Assembly (NCBI RefSeq): GCF_904848585.1
Contig: NZ_CAJHCR010000013.1
Span: 62,001-126,000 of the forward strand
DNA length: 64,000 nt
DNA from: Paraburkholderia kirstenboschensis
Lineage (GTDB): Bacteria > Pseudomonadota > Gammaproteobacteria > Burkholderiales > Burkholderiaceae
Direction: 5' to 3'
Positions 61,998-64,000 of this stretch are shown piece after piece. Under the pieces are notes generated by a model. That model did not search any database and was not told where the DNA came from. It was given only the letters and a program-made list of their open reading frames with translations. Position numbers and translations under genes: made by a program. Numbering within the stretch: position 1 is the first letter of the stretch; each line of letters begins with the position of its first letter.

Positions 61998-63518
61998 ATG
62001 GACGCTTCCGTGCAACGCCCGCAAACCGACCGCCGTCAGCTCCAGCAGATCATCGCAGGCTTGAGCGAAGGGGTCATTCTCATAGAACCCGACCAGAGCA
62101 TTCGTTGGGCCAATCAGGCCGCCCTCGACATGCATGGAGCAAGCAGCATCGAGGAACTCGGGCGAAACGTGTCCGAGTACCGGCAAAGGTTTCAGCTTCG
62201 CTACCGCAACAATCATCGAATCGAACCGGGCAGCTATCCGATTGACCGCGTGGTCGCCGGTGAATCCTTTAGCGACGTACTGGTGGAGGTCGCACCCGCC
62301 GGGCAAGTCGAGCCTCGCTGGGTTCATCGCGTGCGAAGTCTGGTGATTACCGATACGAACGGCGAGCCTGACTGTCTCGTGCTCATCCTGCACGATGCGA
62401 CCGAGTGGGCAAGTGCCGAGGAGCGCTTCGAAAAGACCTTCGGCGCAAATCCCGCGCCTGCCGTGATCTGCAGGCTTAGCGATCTCCGCTTCATCAAGGT
62501 CAATCGCGGCTTTGTCGAGATGACGGGCTATACGCGCGAGGAGGTAATCGGGCGTTCAGTCTATGAACTCGATGTCCTCGAAAATGCGTCGCAAAAAGAA
62601 CTGGCGGTCGAGCGCCTGACAGCTGGGCAGACCATTCCGCAAATGGAAGCGTTGCTGCGCCTCGCGGACGCGGAGTCCAAGCTGGTTATCGTCGCCGGAC
62701 AGCCGATCGATCTCGCCGACGAACGGTGCATGCTCTTCACGTTCATGGATCTCGAGCCGCGCAGAAAGGCCGAAGAAGCGCTGCGGCGCAGCGAGGAGCA
62801 ATTTGCCAATGCGTTCAGGATGGCCCCGATCCCGACCATCGTATATGCCCGTGATTCGCTTACGCTGCTCGAGGCGAACCAGGCGTTTCTCGATGCCACG
62901 GGTTTCGCGGCTGAAGAACTTGTCGGTCACACGCTCGAGGAATCGACCTTCTGGGACGCGGCGGATGCGCACGCGAACATAGAGCGGATGCTCGCCACGT
63001 CGGGAAACCTGCGCAACGTCGAGTTCAAGGTGCGCACCCGGGCCGGGCTTGCGGTCGACTGCCTGATCTCCGCCGAGTCGGTGCCCATTCATGGCGACGA
63101 CTGCGTGCTAATGGTGTTTCAGGACATCACCGAGCGCAAACGCACCGAGGTCGAACTTCTTCTCGCGATCGAAGCCGTCATGCAGGACGCTTCGTGGTTC
63201 AGCCGGTCGATTCTGGACAAGCTTCGTCATATCCGCAGCGGTACGGCACCCGGCAAGGTCGATGCGGCGATCTCCGACCTGACACCGCGCGAGCGCGACG
63301 TTCTTGCGCTGATCTGCGAGGGCCTTGCCGACAAGGAAATTGCCACGAGACTTGGCGTGGCTCCGAACACCGTCCGCAGTCGCGTGAGTACGTTGTACGC
63401 GAAGCTCGGTGTGCACAGCCGCAGCGAGGCGATCATCTGGGCGCGCGAACATGGCCTGCCGGCTGGCGGCGTTGCAAGCACACGTCCTGCGGCACGCGGT
63501 TCCCGACGTTCTTCCTGA
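61998..63518 (+). CDS. PAS-domain LuxR-family transcriptional regulator
   Basis: 506 residues with three PAS-type sensor domains (about 15-140, 150-275 and 280-400; WANQAALDMHGASSIEELGR, ICRLSDLRFIKVNRGFVEMT, IVYARDSLTLLEANQAFLDA) and a LuxR-type helix-turn-helix at about 430-490 (LTPRERDVLALICEGLADKE, IATRLGVAPNTVRSRVSTLY). No receiver domain is present, so a ligand or redox signal may act directly on the PAS domains. ATG 61998 is preferred; TTG 61959 would extend it by 13 residues. The KaiC-like gene starts 38 bases downstream on the same strand. Confidence 0.85.
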   Translation: MDASVQRPQTDRRQLQQIIAGLSEGVILIEPDQSIRWANQAALDMHGASSIEELGRNVSEYRQRFQLRYRNNHRIEPGSYPIDRVVAGESFSDVLVEVAPAGQVEPRWVHRVRSLVITDTNGEPDCLVLILHDATEWASAEERFEKTFGANPAPAVICRLSDLRFIKVNRGFVEMTGYTREEVIGRSVYELDVLENASQKELAVERLTAGQTIPQMEALLRLADAESKLVIVAGQPIDLADERCMLFTFMDLEPRRKAEEALRRSEEQFANAFRMAPIPTIVYARDSLTLLEANQAFLDATGFAAEELVGHTLEESTFWDAADAHANIERMLATSGNLRNVEFKVRTRAGLAVDCLISAESVPIHGDDCVLMVFQDITERKRTEVELLLAIEAVMQDASWFSRSILDKLRHIRSGTAPGKVDAAISDLTPRERDVLALICEGLADKEIATRLGVAPNTVRSRVSTLYAKLGVHSRSEAIIWAREHGLPAGGVASTRPAARGSRRSS

Positions 63519-63555
63519 CTCTGAGGCCGGGACAGCCGGCGTCTTTTTACCTCTC

Positions 63556-64000
63556 ATGGAAAATCAAAGTTCTGACCTCCGTGGCAGTCACATCGACCAC
63601 CGCGTATCGACCGGCGTTGCCGGCCTCGACGAGATCCTGGCCGGCGGTCTTACGGCAAGCCGGGTCTATCTGGTCGAAGGGCCGCCCGGCGCGGGCAAGA
63701 CGACTCTTGCACTACAGTTCCTGCTCGAAGGTCAGCGCCATGGCGATACCGGTCTCTACGTCACGCTGTCCGAAACCGCTACGGAGCTGCGTTCGGTGGC
63801 CGCGACGCATGGATGGTCACTCGACGGCCTGGCACTCGTCGAACTATTGAGCGACGAAGGGCTCACCCCTGCATACCAGCAGACAGTGCTCAATCCGGCC
63901 GAACTCGAACTCGGCGAAACGGTGCGCAACGTGATGCGACAGGTCGAGCAACTTCGTCCTGCACGCGTGGTGTTCGACAGCCTGTCCGAGCTACGGCTTC
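63556..64000 (+). CDS. KaiC/RadA-like ATPase, partial (cut by window end)
   Basis: The first 148 residues of a protein that starts MENQSSDLRGSHIDHRVSTG. A RecA-like domain follows with VAGLDEILAGGLTASRVYLV, then the Walker A motif EGPPGAGKTTLALQFLLEG, and GLYVTLSETATELRSVAATH. The pattern ILAGGL...GxxGxGKT...LYVTLSE is typical of KaiC-like signalling ATPases. Walker B appears as ARVVFDSLSEL. Starting at ATG 63556, 38 bases after the LuxR gene; the two are probably co-transcribed. The C-terminal half is outside the window. Confidence 0.88.
   Translation, partial: MENQSSDLRGSHIDHRVSTGVAGLDEILAGGLTASRVYLVEGPPGAGKTTLALQFLLEGQRHGDTGLYVTLSETATELRSVAATHGWSLDGLALVELLSDEGLTPAYQQTVLNPAELELGETVRNVMRQVEQLRPARVVFDSLSELRL

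Noticed and set aside
61719-62393. Long minus-strand frame of 224 residues
   Set aside because: It is antisense to the PAS-LuxR gene, a common effect of high GC, and has no start signal.

Overview
The window reads as a chromosomal stretch of a high-GC betaproteobacterium, most probably Burkholderiaceae (Paraburkholderia, Caballeronia or Burkholderia). This is an inference from gene content: an RsbR-RsbS-RsbT stressosome next to a complete Tad/Flp pilus operon, many PAS-type hybrid kinases, a fused DctQM TRAP transporter, Tat-exported epoxide hydrolase-like enzymes, and dense coding with 4-nt ATGA overlaps. I see no rRNA, tRNA, CRISPR array, phage or insertion sequence.

Layout. 1-2.6 kb: tail of an ECF sigma factor, its zinc-type anti-sigma factor, an exported metallophosphoesterase and a cupredoxin. 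2.7-8.1 kb: GNAT, LysR, MFS and SDR genes, then a DJ-1/PfpI protein and a TetR repressor that both carry the same 15-bp dyad in front of them. 8.1-13.9 kb: a MOSC-ferredoxin reductase fusion, an alpha/beta hydrolase, a CGNR/ABATE regulator and an MFS transporter, with remnants of a DUF427-like and a TMEM175-like gene. 13.9-18.4 kb: a sigma-54 two-component system followed by two uncharacterised paralogous proteins, with a near-perfect sigma-54 promoter between them. 18.6-22.4 kb: a frameshifted diguanylate cyclase, a broken VOC gene, an epoxide hydrolase-like enzyme and a small acidic protein. 22.5-29.8 kb: PAS hybrid kinase, DUF1488 gene, an unusual kinase without a clear H-box plus a lone receiver, and two DUF2382 stress proteins.

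30.1-34.4 kb is a five-gene stress-signalling operon: RsbR-like, RsbS, RsbT, a GHKL-PP2C phosphatase and a GHKL-HisKA-HATPase-REC hybrid kinase. The RsbT-like GHKL fold occurs at the front of three consecutive genes. 35.1-47.2 kb is a full Tad locus (flp, prepilin peptidase, cpaB, secretin, cpaD-like, tadZ, tadA, tadB, tadC, tadD and three tadE/F/G-type genes), chained by stop-start overlaps. 47.3-50.7 kb holds a second epoxide hydrolase paralogue and a TehA/TDT transporter. 50.8-56.8 kb is a catabolic TRAP operon (binding protein, fused permease, LacI regulator, 2-hydroxyacid dehydrogenase, amidohydrolase) behind a palindromic LacI-type operator. 56.9-64 kb: DoxX, tautomerase, an exported hypothetical protein, another PAS hybrid kinase, a CsbD-like protein, and a PAS-LuxR regulator followed by a KaiC-like ATPase cut by the window edge.

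The overall theme is environmental sensing: five histidine kinases, a stressosome, ECF and sigma-54 control, and a diguanylate cyclase, next to surface-attachment and catabolic genes. The least described parts are the sigma-54-driven pair of repeat proteins (13.9-15.3 kb), the triple GHKL stressosome operon (30.1-34.4 kb), and two small regulons readable from repeated operators (DJ-1/TetR and hydrolase/CGNR). Start codons were chosen from ribosome-binding sites and family-like N-termini, so many are inferences.
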